DNA from: CAWHNT01 sp963830775
GTDB taxonomy: Bacteria; Pseudomonadota; Alphaproteobacteria; Geminicoccales; Geminicoccaceae
NCBI GenBank assembly: GCA_963830775.1
Contig: CAWHNT010000029.1
Coordinates: 186,001 to 250,000 of the forward strand
DNA: 64,000 nt
Direction of reading: 5' to 3'
The translations under genes were made by a program, and so were the position numbers. The notes under the pieces were generated by a model that did not search any database, was not told the DNA's origin, and saw only the letters and a program-made list of their open reading frames with translations. Shown here piece after piece: positions 51,999-61,756 of this stretch (the stretch's first letter is position 1; every line of letters starts with the position of its first letter).

Positions 51999-52550
51999 GT
52001 GCTCGATCTCGACTATGTACACAAGAAGCTGACCAAGTGCCGCTACATCTATATCGGTGATACCATATCCTGCGGTATCGGAATTTTCGCCGCGCGCGAG
52101 TTCGCCCAAGGCTCGAGTATCGTCATCGACGAGTTTGGTGACTACTATGACAGCGCCATTACAGAGGCGGAGGCGCTGGCCCAGGGGCTTAACCTGAGTA
52201 TTCATTGCTTCCAGATTGATCACGACCGCTATTTGTTGCCGCATGGCAGCATTGATGATCTGATTAACCATTCCTGCGAGCCAAGTGCAGGAATTCGGCT
52301 GACCGCTGCCGGCTATCGTTTGCTCGCTCTCCGCGATATAGGTGTGGGAGAGGAGGTCACCTATGATTACTCGACCTACATCACAAATCCTCGTGAGCGA
52401 CTGAGCTGTGCCTGCGGCTCCGCCCACTGTCGTGGCAATATCGGCCCGTTTCGTGATCTTCCCCGAAGTCTGCAGGCACACTACCTGGCGCTGGGCGTGG
52501 TGGGAGCCTTCGTTGCCGCCGACGCCGCTGCGCATGACGCCGCAGCCTGA
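51999..52550 (+). CDS. SET-domain protein methyltransferase
   Basis: This is a 183-residue protein from GTG 51999 (GGAG eight bases before). The core is a SET domain: GIGIFAAREFAQGSSIVIDE at the start, the SAM-site DLINHSCEPSAGIRL, the catalytic-Tyr region EEVTYDYSTY, and a post-SET cysteine cluster (CACGSAHCRGNIG) able to bind zinc. Such domains methylate lysines in proteins; they are common in eukaryotes and sporadic in bacteria. The gene is visibly less GC-rich than its neighbours, with codons such as TAT, ATT and GAT rare elsewhere here. That suggests acquisition. Target unknown. Confidence 0.85.
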   Translation: MLDLDYVHKKLTKCRYIYIGDTISCGIGIFAAREFAQGSSIVIDEFGDYYDSAITEAEALAQGLNLSIHCFQIDHDRYLLPHGSIDDLINHSCEPSAGIRLTAAGYRLLALRDIGVGEEVTYDYSTYITNPRERLSCACGSAHCRGNIGPFRDLPRSLQAHYLALGVVGAFVAADAAAHDAAA

Positions 52551-52608
52551 GAGCGCGAGCATGACCCATGCGCTCGGGCTGCGCTGATCGCGGATTGCTG
52601 AGCCTGAA

Positions 52609-52630
52609 GCCGCGCCTTCGAGGGCGCGGC
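52609..52630 (+). terminator. Hairpin after the SET-domain gene
   Basis: GCCGCGCC-TTCGAG-GGCGCGGC is a perfect 8-bp stem 58 bases past the stop. A short T-containing tail (TGTCGTCTT) follows but no clean T-run, so strength is uncertain. Confidence 0.5.
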
Positions 52631-52677
52631 TGTCGTCTTAGGCGAGGGAGGTCGGCGGGCCCTGCCGCATCGCTGCG

Positions 52678-55600
52678 ATGAAGGGCGCCGTCCGCGTCCA
52701 CCTCCTGCTGCTGGCTGCCGTCGTCTCGGCGATCAAGGTCGTACTCTTCACCTCGGGCACCACGATCGTGCTGGCCCGGACCGGGGTCGAAGGAATGCCC
52801 TGGTTCTATCTCGTGCTCGCCGCCATGGGCGTGCTGATGTCCCTGGCCCTGGCAACAGCCATCGACCGCCGCCCGGCCATGTCGCTGCTGCGCTGGGCCT
52901 TCGCCGCGGCGGGCGGAGGCGCGCTGCTGCTCCGCCTCGCTCTCGAGTACGACCACCCGCTCCTGCACCTGCTGACCCTGGCCGGTGGCCACCTCTACGA
53001 GATCGCCACCGACATCGTGTTCTGGCTCGTGGTCGGCCTCTATCTCACCAGCTTCGACCTGCGCCGCGCGACGCCGTGGCTGCTCGCGGCCATGGCCGCA
53101 GGCGGGCTCGTGGCTGGCCTCCTCACCGCCCTGCTGGCACCTGAGGTCGGGCCTGAAAATCTGCTACTGGCCGTGCCGCTCCTTGCCGGCATGGCACTCG
53201 TCCAGGCCCGGCTCGCCCAGTCCAGCTTGAGCCCCTTGCCCAACTCCGAGCCGCCGGAGATCGATGAAGGGCCACTTCAGGTCCTGCGTGGGCTGCCCGA
53301 GCTGCTGACGCGGCATCCGTTCGCCGCCCTTCTGGCACTCGGCTCCTTCATGCTCACGCTCGTCTACTCGATCAGCGAGTATCTCTGCTTCGTGGCCTAT
53401 GCGGAGGCCTTCCCGGACGAGGCTGAGCTCGGAGCACTGCTTGGCGGCGTCTTCGGCCTCCTGCAGGCGAGCGAGCTCGTCCTCCTCCTGGTGCTCAGCC
53501 CACTGGTGACCGACCGTGCCGGCCCGCGCCTGCGCAACGCCCTGTTCCCCGCACTGGCCCTCTCCACCCTGTTCCTGTTCTTTACCGGCAACCGCCTGCT
53601 GGCGGGCCTCGTCACCCACGTCACCACGGAATCGGTCTCCAACGCGATCTACGAGCCGGCCACCACCAGCAACTACGCGGCCCTGCCGCGGCATGTGCAC
53701 GGCCGCACCCGTGCTCTGGCCAATGGCGTGCTCTATCCGCTGGGCCTCGCTGCCGGCGGCCTGCTCCTGCTGGTGGCGGCAGACCTGGCATTGCCCATCG
53801 GTATGGCCGCGGCACTTGATCTTCCTGGCCCTGGGCCTCGTTACCGGACGTGCCTTCCTGCCCACGCTGGTGCGGAACCTGCGGGGTGGAATCGAGCACT
53901 ACGCGCACGCACAGGGCGGCGGGCTGGAGCACCTTCATCTTGCCAACGCCCGCGCCCACGTCCGTGACCTCGCCCGTGCGGGGGCACCCGAGGGACGCCG
54001 GCTGGCGCTGGAGCTTGCAGCACACCTCGATGCTCCGGCCAGCTCCGAGCTCCTGGAGCTTCTCCCCGACGACAGCGATCCAGACCTTGCGCGAGTCGGT
54101 GGGCAATATCCTGCTGCGCCTGCCTGAGGCCGAGCTGCTGCCGCTCGTGATCCGCCTTGCCACCAGCGCCGCGGGGATCGACCAGCTCCTTGCGGCCCGT
54201 CTCCTGCTGGCCCGGCCCGAGCTGCCGCGGCAGCGGGTGGCGGGACGGCTGTCGCGCTCGCGTCGGCCGACCGTAGCGCTGATGGGCCGGCTCCTGCATG
54301 AGCGCGGCAGCAAGGCGGCCAGCAGCGAAGCGGCGACCAGTGCCCTGCGCATCGCCTCGCCGGCCGAGCGGCGCCTCGTGGCCGTGGCCCTGGCCGGGTC
54401 CGCGACGCACAGGCACGTCGCCATGCTGATCAATCTCGTCGAGCTTCTGGACGAGGACGAGCTGGTTGCAGCTCTGGGGGCGCTGACACCCGGGACGATG
54501 ATGCTGCCCGGCGCCATGCCGTTCGTCAGCCATTGCCTCAGCCATCCCCTGCCCGCGGTGCGCCTGGCCGCCCTGCACATCGTGGCTATCCGGCCGCCGG
54601 CCGACCCGGGCCGACTGGCGCATCTGCTCGAGGACACCGATCCGCAGATCCGTGCCGCTGCCGCCAACGCCTTCGCGGCTTACGGCAATCGCGGCGTCGC
54701 CGCTGCGGCGGCACGGCTGGAGCACCCCCGGCGCGCCGTCCGCCACGCCGCGATCACGGCGCTGGGCGCCATCGGCGGTCCCGAGGCGCGGGTGCGGCTG
54801 TTGCGGGCGCTGGTCCCGCACCGGCGCTTCGCCCAGCAGAGCAGCGCCTGGCTCGACCTGCTCCGCCGCCGCGACCGGCCGGCGGCGTTCGAGGATCTGG
54901 CTGCCGCGGTCGAGAGCCAAGCTTTCGAGGCCATGGATACGGGCCTCGCGATCGCCGCCGCCCTGGGTGGCGGCCGACTGATCGACGATCTCCGGGGCTA
55001 CCTCGTGGCCCGCGATCCCCGCCGCCGCGCGGACGCGCTGGAGGCTTTGGCCTCGCTTGGCGAGCGCACCGCGGTCAAGGCGCTCCTGCCGCTGCTCGAG
55101 CGCCAGATCCGCCGCGACGACGCGCCGTTGTCACCCGCACCGGCTGCGGCCTGGCACCAGATGATGCAGGTGGCGGCGGGTCACAGCGATCCCTGGATCC
55201 GCCGTGCGGCCCAGCGCGCGCGGATCAGGGTGGGGTCGTCCATCCAGCGGCGTGGGAGCCAGCCCACCGCGCGCGACCTCGCCAAGGTCGAGCTGCCAGT
55301 GGACCGCATCCTCAGCCTGCGCCACGTCGCGATGTTCCGGAGCCTGCCGCTCGACACCCTGCTGCGGCTCGATCGCATGCTGGAGCAGCGCGCCTTCCTC
55401 GACGGCGAGGTAGTCGTCGATCCCCTGGCCGGCGGCCGCCACCTGTGCATCCTGCTCCGCGGCGCCGTCCTGCTCGACCGGCCGGGGCTGCCGCCGCGCC
55501 TCCTTGAGGCCGTGGCCACTTTCGGCAAGTCGGCCGTGGTCGACGACCACATGCCTCAGGCCCGGGCGGTGGCACGCGGGAGCTGCGCCGTCCTGCTGAT

Positions 55601-55718
55601 GAGTGCCGTCACCTTCAACGACCTGGTCGGCGAGCATCCGGAGATTTGGGTCGAGGTCTGCAAGCAGCTGGCCCGGCACCTCGATGCCGAGCCGAAGGAG
55701 CCCGCGGTCGCCGCCTGA
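52678..55718 (+). CDS. ATP/ADP-carrier-like membrane protein fused to HEAT repeats and a cyclic-nucleotide-binding domain, two extra bases
   Basis: After removing one base at 53816/53817 (GCA-CT[T]G-ATC) and one at 54087/54088 (GAC-CT[T]G-CGC) a single 1,012-residue protein appears. The N-terminal ~400 residues hold about 12 hydrophobic segments (HLLLLAAVVSAIKVVLFTSG, FWLVVGLYLTSFDLRRATPW, TTESVSNAIYEPATTSNYAA), a pattern of NTP/NDP antiporter-like MFS proteins. Then come helical HEAT-like repeats (DTDPQIRAAAANAFAAYGNR, HPRRAVRHAAITALGAIGGP). The C-terminal ~150 residues match a cNMP-binding fold (MFRSLPLDTLLRLDRMLEQR, GEVVVDP, LCILLRGAVLLD). This combination is known from scattered bacterial genomes but its role is not. 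Uncorrected, it reads as three broken ORFs. Confidence 0.75.
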
Positions 55719-55807
55719 TCCTGACCGCACGGCACTCGGTCGCACCTGCCGCGGCCTCGTCGCGGTCTAGCTTCGCGGATCTGTGGAATCCACCCCGGGA
55801 GCGTGCC

Positions 55808-56374
55808 ATGGCGACGACTGGCCCCAAGCCACCGGCGGCTCTCGACCCTTCCATCTGGGTCGAGGCGCAGCGGCGCAACTTCGAGGCCTTCACCAGTGCC
55901 GGCCAGATCGTGGCCGACAGCATGCGCGTCGTTGCCGAGCGGCAGGCGGCGATGATGCAGGACGCGATGCGGGGCCTGTGGGGCGAGATGCAGCAGCTGG
56001 GCTCCCAGGGTCCGAAGGCCGCCGAGCCCACCGACCAGCTCGACCGCCTGCGCGCGGCCTACGAGCGCGTCACAAGCCAGGTGCAGGAGATCAGCGGCGT
56101 CCTCCTCAAGGCCCAGTCCGAGGCCATGGAGGTGCTGAACCGCTGTGCCGCCGCCAACATGGAGCAGCTGAGCCACATGGCGCCCGACCTCGCCGCCATG
56201 CAGAAGGCGGCGACCGACGCGATGCAGGCGGCTACCGTCCAGGTGAGCGGTGCCATCGAGGAGATGCGCCGCCGGATGACCTCTCTCGAGGACAAGTCCC
56301 GCAAGGCCATGGGCGGCAGTCCGAGCCCGACCTTTCCCCCGGCCAAGCCCGCGGGCGGCAAGTCCCGCACCTAG
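55808..56374 (+). CDS. Phasin family protein
   Basis: 188 residues, no signal peptide. WVEAQRRNFEAFTSAGQIVA is the phasin-like opening, followed by a long helical region (RQAAMMQDAMRGLWGEMQQL, YERVTSQVQEISGVLLKAQS, AMEVLNRCAAANMEQLS). A Pro/Lys-rich tail (SPSPTFPPAKPAGGKSR) resembles that of PhaP proteins. Phasins coat polyhydroxyalkanoate granules. No PHA synthase adjoins. ATG 55808 follows GGGAGCGTGCC. The call is good though the family is defined mainly by helical pattern. Confidence 0.78.
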   Translation: MATTGPKPPAALDPSIWVEAQRRNFEAFTSAGQIVADSMRVVAERQAAMMQDAMRGLWGEMQQLGSQGPKAAEPTDQLDRLRAAYERVTSQVQEISGVLLKAQSEAMEVLNRCAAANMEQLSHMAPDLAAMQKAATDAMQAATVQVSGAIEEMRRRMTSLEDKSRKAMGGSPSPTFPPAKPAGGKSRT

Positions 56375-56398
56375 ACCGACCCGGGACGGGACCGCGGC

Positions 56399-57475
56399 TC
56401 AACCCTGCAGCACCAGCCGCCGCATCTCCAGCAGCCTGAGGTCGAAGCGCTGGCCATAGGCGTCGGCCTTGGCAAGGAAGCTACGAAAGGAGTCGTAGGC
56501 CCGCTTGGCCATCTCGTTCGAGGCCGCGAGCTCGTCCAGGACCTCCATGGTGGCCCGGCCCATGGCGCGGACGACCTCGTCGGGGAAGGTGCGGAGCTCG
56601 ACCTTGTCCTGGGCGACCAGGGGCTCGAAGGCCTCGATGTTGTGGTAGACGAAGTCGGCATAGGTCTCGCTGCTGGCGGCCAGTGCTGCGGCCTCGACGA
56701 TGGCCTTGAGGTCGGGCGTGAGCTGGTCGAAGGCGGCCTTGTTGACCATGACCTCGAGTCCGGGGCCGGGCTCGTGGAAGGCCGGCACGTAGTAGAACTT
56801 CGCCACCTTCTGCAGCCCGAAGGCGCGGTCGTTCCAGGGTCCGATCCATTCGGCGGCGTCGATGGCCCCGGTGAGAAGGTTCTGGATGATCTCGCCCGGC
56901 GGCGTGGTGACGGGGGCGGCACCCAGCTTGCGCATCACCTCGGCACCCAGGCCGGCAATGCGGAACTTGAGGCCCTTCAGGTCGTCGACCGTGTTGATCT
57001 CCTTCCTGAACCATCCGCCGGCCTGGACGCCGGACGAGCCGGCGTAGAAGGGGATCACGCCGAAGCCCTCGTAGATCTCGCGCCAGAGCTTGCCGCCCTC
57101 GCCGAAGTAGATCCAGGCGGCGAGCTCTGGTGCCGTGAGCCCGAAGGGAATGGTGGTGAAGAACTGGAGGGCCGGCGCCTTCGAGGCCCAGTAATAGGGC
57201 GTGCCGTGCGCGACCTGGGCCGTGCCGGTCTGCACTGCGTCGAAACACTGGAAGGGCGGGACCAGCTCGCCCGCGGCATAGAGCTTGATCTCGATCCGGC
57301 CGCCGGACATGGCCTGCACCCGGTCGGCGAAGCGCTGGGCATTGACGCCCACGCCCGGCGTGTTGCGTGGCCAGGGCATGACCATGGTCCAGCGGGTGGT
57401 AGCCTGGGCCACGGCAGGCGCCGCAACGCCGGCACTGGCGACGGCCGCGGTCGAGAGCAGGTGGCGACGCCGCAT
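56399..57475 (-). CDS. TRAP transporter periplasmic binding protein (DctP/TakP type)
   Basis: This 358-residue receptor has a twin-arginine-like or Sec signal (MRRRHLLSTAAVASAGVAAP, cleavage after AVAQ). TRAP family features: WPRNTPGVGVNAQRFADRVQ, ELVPPFQCFDAVQTGTAQVA, the conserved Arg in GLKFRIAGLGAEVMRKLG, and an aromatic-rich helix (GLQKVAKFYYVPAFHEPGPG) as in TakP, which binds 2-oxo acids. The TRAP membrane components DctQ and DctM are absent on both sides, so it is an orphan receptor here. It lies 37 bp past the cobB end on the same strand, probably by chance. Confidence 0.87.
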   Translation of the reverse strand: MRRRHLLSTAAVASAGVAAPAVAQATTRWTMVMPWPRNTPGVGVNAQRFADRVQAMSGGRIEIKLYAAGELVPPFQCFDAVQTGTAQVAHGTPYYWASKAPALQFFTTIPFGLTAPELAAWIYFGEGGKLWREIYEGFGVIPFYAGSSGVQAGGWFRKEINTVDDLKGLKFRIAGLGAEVMRKLGAAPVTTPPGEIIQNLLTGAIDAAEWIGPWNDRAFGLQKVAKFYYVPAFHEPGPGLEVMVNKAAFDQLTPDLKAIVEAAALAASSETYADFVYHNIEAFEPLVAQDKVELRTFPDEVVRAMGRATMEVLDELAASNEMAKRAYDSFRSFLAKADAYGQRFDLRLLEMRRLVLQG

Positions 57476-57512
57476 CCCGTTGATCCTCCATGAAGCCAGC
57501 TTTGCAGTCTGC

Positions 57513-58832
57513 TTAAGTGCCCGGCGCAGGTTTGGCGAGACGGTCGATCAGGTGCAGGAACGAGCCGAGCACGCGCCCCTGGACGCAACCCTGTGGGCCG
57601 AGATCCCGGCCGTCAGCGGTCGTGGCGTGGAAGAGCGGCGGGTCCTGCCGTTCCAGCTCGCTCGCATAGTGGAACTCGTGCCCGCGGAACAAGGTGCCGA
57701 CCGGCCCCAGCGGCGTCACGGCCAGCGCCGTCATCGCGCGGTAGCCCAGATGCAGCCGTGGGTTGGCGAAGCTGGTCGTGACCGGCAGCAGACCGGCCAT
57801 TGGCCAGGCATGGCCGTCCCGGTCGATGAGAGCTCTGCCCAGGAGCATGTAGCCGCCGCATTCGCCCAGGATGGCAGCTCCCCGTCCGGCGGCGGCGCGC
57901 AGGCCCGTCAGCAGGCGGTCGCACGCTGCGAGGCGCTGGCCGTGCAACTCCGGATAGCCGCCGGGGAGGTAGATGGCGTCGGCGGCAGCGTCCGGGGGCT
58001 CGTCGGCAAGGGGAGAGAAGAAGGTGAGGGTGCATCCGGCGCGCCGCCAGCCATCGAGCACGGCGGGATAGGTGAAGGCGAAGGCCTGGTCACGGGCGAC
58101 GGCCACGTGCTGGCCAAGCGGCGGCAGGGGGCCTTGCATGGTCGCACTTGCGACGTGAGGGGGCAGGGGCCGAGCGAGAGCCTGCAGGCGATCGAGGTCG
58201 ACGTGCTCCGCCACGATCGCCGCCGCCCGGTCGAGGAACGTCTCCAGCGAGCCGTGCTCCACCGCCTGCACCAGCCCCAGATGCCGGCTCGGCAGCTCGA
58301 GCGCCGCCTCGCGTGGGACGCAGCCCAGGACCTCCACCCCGGCCAGCGCCCGTCGCAGGATCTGCTCATGGCGCGCACTGCCGACACGGTTGAGGATGAC
58401 GCCCGCGACCTCGACGTCGGGCCGGAAGTGCCGGAACCCCTGGGTCAGTGCCGCGACGGACGCACCCATGCCCCGCACGTCCACGACCAGCACCACCGGC
58501 AGGGCGAACGACGCTGCAAGGTCGGCCGTGCTGCCGCTGCCGTCGGCCGCACCGTCGAACAGGCCCGTCACGCCCTCGATTACGGCAAGCTGGCCGTCCA
58601 CGGTGGTCGCCAGCGTCGCAGCCGTGGACTCCGGCCGCATCGCCCAGGGGTCGAGGCTGTAGGCCGGGCGGCCGGCCGCCGCTGCGAGGAAGGCCGGGTC
58701 GATATAGTCGGGGCCGACCTTGAACGGATGTACGCGCAACCCTCGGCGCACGAAGGCGCGCAAGGTCGCGGCGCAGATGACGGTCTTGCCGTGGCCTGAA
58801 GCCGGTGCGGCAACGACGAGCGCCGGGGTCAA
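57513..58832 (-). CDS. cobB: Cobyrinate a,c-diamide synthase
   Basis: CobB/CbiA amidates the a and c side chains of (hydrogeno)byrinic acid in cobalamin synthesis using ATP and glutamine. The 439 residues show an ATP loop (VVAAPASGHGKTVICAATLR), PFKVGPDYIDPAF, VIEGVTGLFDGA, and a C-terminal triad-type glutamine amidotransferase domain with IYLPGGYPELHG and the nucleophile Cys in AILGECGGYMLLG, then FRGHEFHYAS. I choose TTG 58832: homology begins TPALVVAAPASG and no ATG or GTG fits closer. It is divergent from cbiD with only 30 bp between, so promoters must overlap coding sequence or the short gap. Confidence 0.9.
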   Translation of the reverse strand: MTPALVVAAPASGHGKTVICAATLRAFVRRGLRVHPFKVGPDYIDPAFLAAAAGRPAYSLDPWAMRPESTAATLATTVDGQLAVIEGVTGLFDGAADGSGSTADLAASFALPVVLVVDVRGMGASVAALTQGFRHFRPDVEVAGVILNRVGSARHEQILRRALAGVEVLGCVPREAALELPSRHLGLVQAVEHGSLETFLDRAAAIVAEHVDLDRLQALARPLPPHVASATMQGPLPPLGQHVAVARDQAFAFTYPAVLDGWRRAGCTLTFFSPLADEPPDAAADAIYLPGGYPELHGQRLAACDRLLTGLRAAAGRGAAILGECGGYMLLGRALIDRDGHAWPMAGLLPVTTSFANPRLHLGYRAMTALAVTPLGPVGTLFRGHEFHYASELERQDPPLFHATTADGRDLGPQGCVQGRVLGSFLHLIDRLAKPAPGT

Positions 58833-58862
58833 CCCTGCCTCGTGACGTGGTAAGGCTTCCGC

Positions 58863-59964
58863 ATGAGCGCGATTGTCTACCCGGAAGAGGGGCCGGCAGG
58901 CGAGAGCGGGCGGCCGTTGCGGCGCGGTTGGACCACCGGTGCCTGCGCCACCGCGGCGGCCAAGGCCGCCTACTCGGCCCTGCTCGGCCACGGCTTCCCG
59001 GACCCGGTCGAGATCACCCTGCCGCGTGGCGGAAGCGCGCATTTCGGCCTCGCCGAGGCCGGGGTTCAGTCGGAGTCGGCTTCGGCCGGCGTGATCAAGG
59101 ATGCGGGTGACGACCCGGACGTGACGCATGGCTGCCTCGTGCGGGCCACGGTTCGGCACAGCGGGCGGGGGCAGGGCGTCACGTTCCACGCCGGCGAGGG
59201 GGTGGGGACGATCACGCTGGAGGGGCTCCAGCTCCCGCCCGGCGAGGCTGCGATCAACCCGGTGCCGCGGAGGATGATCGCCGATGCGCTGAGGGAGATC
59301 GCCGGGCATCTACCGGACGTGGCCGTCACCATCTCGATCCCCGGCGGCCAGGAGCTCGCCAAGCGGACGATGAACGCGCGGCTGGGGATCGTCGGCGGCC
59401 TCTCGATCCTGGGGACGACCGGGATCGTGGTCCCCTACAGCTGCTCGGCGTGGATCCACTCGATCCATCGCGGGATCGACGTCGCCCGTGCAGCCGGACT
59501 CGAGCACATCGCGGCCGCGACGGGCAGCACCTCGGAGCGCGCGGTCCAAGTCCTGCACGGGCTGCCGGAGATCGCGCTGATCGACATGGGCGACTTCGTC
59601 GGCGGCACGCTGAAGTATCTCCGCCGGCATCCGGTGCCCCGGCTCACGCTGGCGGGCGGCTTCGCCAAGCTCGCCAAGCTGGGGCAGGGTGCCCTTGATC
59701 TGCACTCGGGGCGCGCCCGGCTCGATCAGGAGAGGCTGGCCGCTCGCGCAGCGGCAACAGGCGCGCCCGATGAGCTTGTCGAGCTTATCCGGGTGGCCAA
59801 CACCGCGAACCAGAATCCTGGGTCGATCGCTGGCAGCGGGCTACCCCGTGGCGGACATGGTTGCCGCCGAGGCCCGTGCCGTAGCTCGGGCGACCGCCGG
59901 GCCGGCCATTGGGATCGATGTGATCGTCGTCGACCGGCAAGGCGCAATCGTTGGCAGAGCCTGA
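58863..59964 (+). CDS. cbiD: Cobalt-precorrin-5B C1-methyltransferase, one extra base at 59814/59815
   Basis: CbiD acts in the oxygen-independent cobalamin route, methylating C1. The protein begins PLRRGWTTGACATAAAKAAY (the CbiD hallmark GWTTGACATAA) and contains IKDAGDDPDVTHGCLVRATV, INPVPRRMIADALREIA, SIPGGQELAKRTMNARLGIV and LGTTGIVVPYSCSAW. After VANTANQ an extra A in CAGAATCCTGG breaks the frame. Skipping it gives ILGRSLAAGYPVADMVAAEA and a normal end. Corrected length 366 residues. The stop lies 14 bp inside cobK, so the two are coupled. The shift site is the same 11-base sequence as in the subtilase gene. Confidence 0.9.
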
Positions 59965-60772
59965 GGAGCGCCCGCGCGTCCTCATCCTGGCCGGCACGGC
60001 GGAAGGGCGGGCTATCGCCGAGACCCTGGCGGCACAGGGCCGGATGGCCCCGGTCCTGTCCCTGGCCGGGCTCACCGAGGCCGAGGCGCCCTCAGGCGTG
60101 GTCGTCCGCCGCGGCGGCTTCGGCGGCGCGGGCGGGCTTGCGGCCTACCTGCGCGGGCTGCGCTTCGTCGCCTTGGTCGATGCCACGCACCCTTTCGCCG
60201 CCCGTATGCACAGCCACGCCGTGGCCGCTGCCAGGACTGCCGACGTGCCCTGCTTCCGCGTCCAGCGCCGACCCTGGCTGCCGGAAGCCGGCGACCGCTG
60301 GCACGCCTTCGACCGGCTCGAGGACGGCCTCGCCTGGCTCCGCACCCGCGTCGACCGCGTCTTCGCCACCCTCGGCCGCCGCGCGCTCCCTCAGCTCGGT
60401 GCCGAGACCGGCCTCCATTTCATCGTCCGCGGCATCGTCCGTCCCGACGGCCTGCCCTCCAACGTCACCTGGATCGCCGGCCGACCACCCTTTCCGCTGG
60501 CCGACGAGGTGCGGCTTTTCAGGAGGCACGCCGTCCAGGCCCTCTTCGTCCAGGCCAGCGGCGGCGAGCTCACCGCCGACAAGCTGGCCGCGGCGCGTGA
60601 GCTCGGGCTGCCGGTGGCGATGCTGACGCCGCCCCAAGCCGCAGGCGGCGACGCCTCGGGCTCGGTCGCTGAGGCGCTGGCGTGGCTGGAGCACCTACTC
60701 GTTCGATCCGACGTGCAACTCGATCCGGGAACCGGCATGTCGGGCCCACCTCGACTTGGAGAAGGCAGGTGA
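59951..60772 (+). CDS. cobK: Precorrin-6A (cobalt-precorrin-6A) reductase
   Basis: This 273-residue protein reduces the macrocycle of (cobalt-)precorrin-6A with NADPH. Visible: ILAGTAEGRAIAETLAAQGR at the nucleotide site, LVDATHPFAARMHSHAVAAA, FRVQRRPWLPEAGDRWH, VFATLGRRALPQLGAET and LFVQASGGELTADKLAAARE. TTG 59951 is the only start fitting the homology and overlaps the cbiD end. CobK and CbiJ are the same family, so the name depends on which cobalamin route operates; neighbours cbiD and cbiG suggest CbiJ-type usage. Confidence 0.87.
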   Translation: MAEPEERPRVLILAGTAEGRAIAETLAAQGRMAPVLSLAGLTEAEAPSGVVVRRGGFGGAGGLAAYLRGLRFVALVDATHPFAARMHSHAVAAARTADVPCFRVQRRPWLPEAGDRWHAFDRLEDGLAWLRTRVDRVFATLGRRALPQLGAETGLHFIVRGIVRPDGLPSNVTWIAGRPPFPLADEVRLFRRHAVQALFVQASGGELTADKLAAARELGLPVAMLTPPQAAGGDASGSVAEALAWLEHLLVRSDVQLDPGTGMSGPPRLGEGR

Positions 60773-60993
60773 GCAAATCGAGAGAGCTGACCGAGGCCGA
60801 GGCCTTCCAGGCGATGCCCTCATTCCTGGAGGGCACGGAGCGCGGGAAGTCGGATGAGATCGCGATCCTGCTTGGCTCGCTGGCGATGCAGCCGGACGGG
60901 AGGCCGGCAGATGGGGCTCTGGCAAGGGACTGGAGCGCCGCCGTGCGGCGGGTAATTTCCCGACGCGACGGCCACACCAAGGACGCGGCGTAG
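60769..60993 (+). CDS. Small hypothetical protein in the cobalamin locus
   Basis: 74 residues from GTG 60769, which overlaps the cobK stop (GTGA) and follows GGAGAAGGCAG. Sequence features: SRELTEAEAFQAMPSFLEGT, ERGKSDEIAILLGSLAMQPD and a basic end RDWSAAVRRVISRRD. No membrane segment and no family recognised. Overlap with cobK and genome-like codons support coding. It meets cobM head-on with one base between. Confidence 0.5.
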   Translation: MSKSRELTEAEAFQAMPSFLEGTERGKSDEIAILLGSLAMQPDGRPADGALARDWSAAVRRVISRRDGHTKDAA

Positions 60994-60994
60994 G

Positions 60995-61756
60995 TCAGCT
61001 CGCCCGCGGCCGGAGCACGTGATGGTGGTCGGCCGCGTAGAGCCTGCTCTCCGTTCCCGCTTCGCCTGAGAGCGCCCGGCCGACCAGGATCAGGGCCGTG
61101 CGCGTGATCCCGGCCGCCTTCACCTGCTCGCGGATCGTGCTCAGCGTCCCGCGCAGGATCAACTCGTCGGGCCAAGTGGCGCGGTAGACGACGGCCACGG
61201 GGCAGTCGGCGCCCAGGATCGGGGTCAGCTCGCGGCAGATGCGGGCAAGGTTGTTGATCGACAGGTGGACGGCGAGCGTGGCGCCGGTGCGGGCGAAGGT
61301 GGCGAGGTCCTCGCCTTCGGGCATGGCGGAGGCGCGCACGGCCGTGCGGGTCAGGACGACGGACTGGGCGATCTCGGGCAGGGTGAGCTCGAGTCCCAGG
61401 CTGGCAGCAGCGGCAGCGAAGGCGGGGACGCCGGGGGTGATGGTCCAGGGGATGCCGAGGGCGTCGAGGCGGCGGCACTGCTCGGCGATGGCGCCGTAGA
61501 GCGATGGGTCGCCGGAGTGGACACGTGCCACGTCCTCGTCCCGTGCTTCCGCCTCGGCGATCACGGCAATGATTTCGTCGAGGGTCATCGGGGCGGTATC
61601 GCGCACGAGGGCATCGGCCGGGGCTTCGGCCACAACCTCGCGCGGGACGAGGGAGCCGGCGTAGAGGCAGACCGGGCAGCGGCGGATCAGGGCGAGGCCG
61701 CGGACGGTGATGAGGTCGGGCGCTCCCGGGCCCGCACCGATGAAGTGGACGGTCAT
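60995..61756 (-). CDS. cobM: Precorrin-4 (cobalt-precorrin-4) C11-methyltransferase
   Basis: This 253-residue SAM-dependent tetrapyrrole methylase has MTVHFIGAGPGAPDLITVRG at the N-terminus, VCLYAGSLVPREVV, VHSGDPSLYGAIAEQCRRLD, TPGVPAFAAAAASLGLELTL and RTAVRASAMPEGEDLATFA, all characteristic of CobM/CbiF. It methylates C11 of the corrin precursor. The start overlaps the stop of the cbiG-cobJ gene (ATGA). Intact and of normal length. Confidence 0.92.
   Translation of the reverse strand: MTVHFIGAGPGAPDLITVRGLALIRRCPVCLYAGSLVPREVVAEAPADALVRDTAPMTLDEIIAVIAEAEARDEDVARVHSGDPSLYGAIAEQCRRLDALGIPWTITPGVPAFAAAAASLGLELTLPEIAQSVVLTRTAVRASAMPEGEDLATFARTGATLAVHLSINNLARICRELTPILGADCPVAVVYRATWPDELILRGTLSTIREQVKAAGITRTALILVGRALSGEAGTESRLYAADHHHVLRPRAS

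Noticed and set aside
58833..58862. Cobalamin riboswitch in front of cobB/cbiD
   Set aside because: Only 30 bp separate the divergent genes, too short, and no B12-box sequence is seen nearby.
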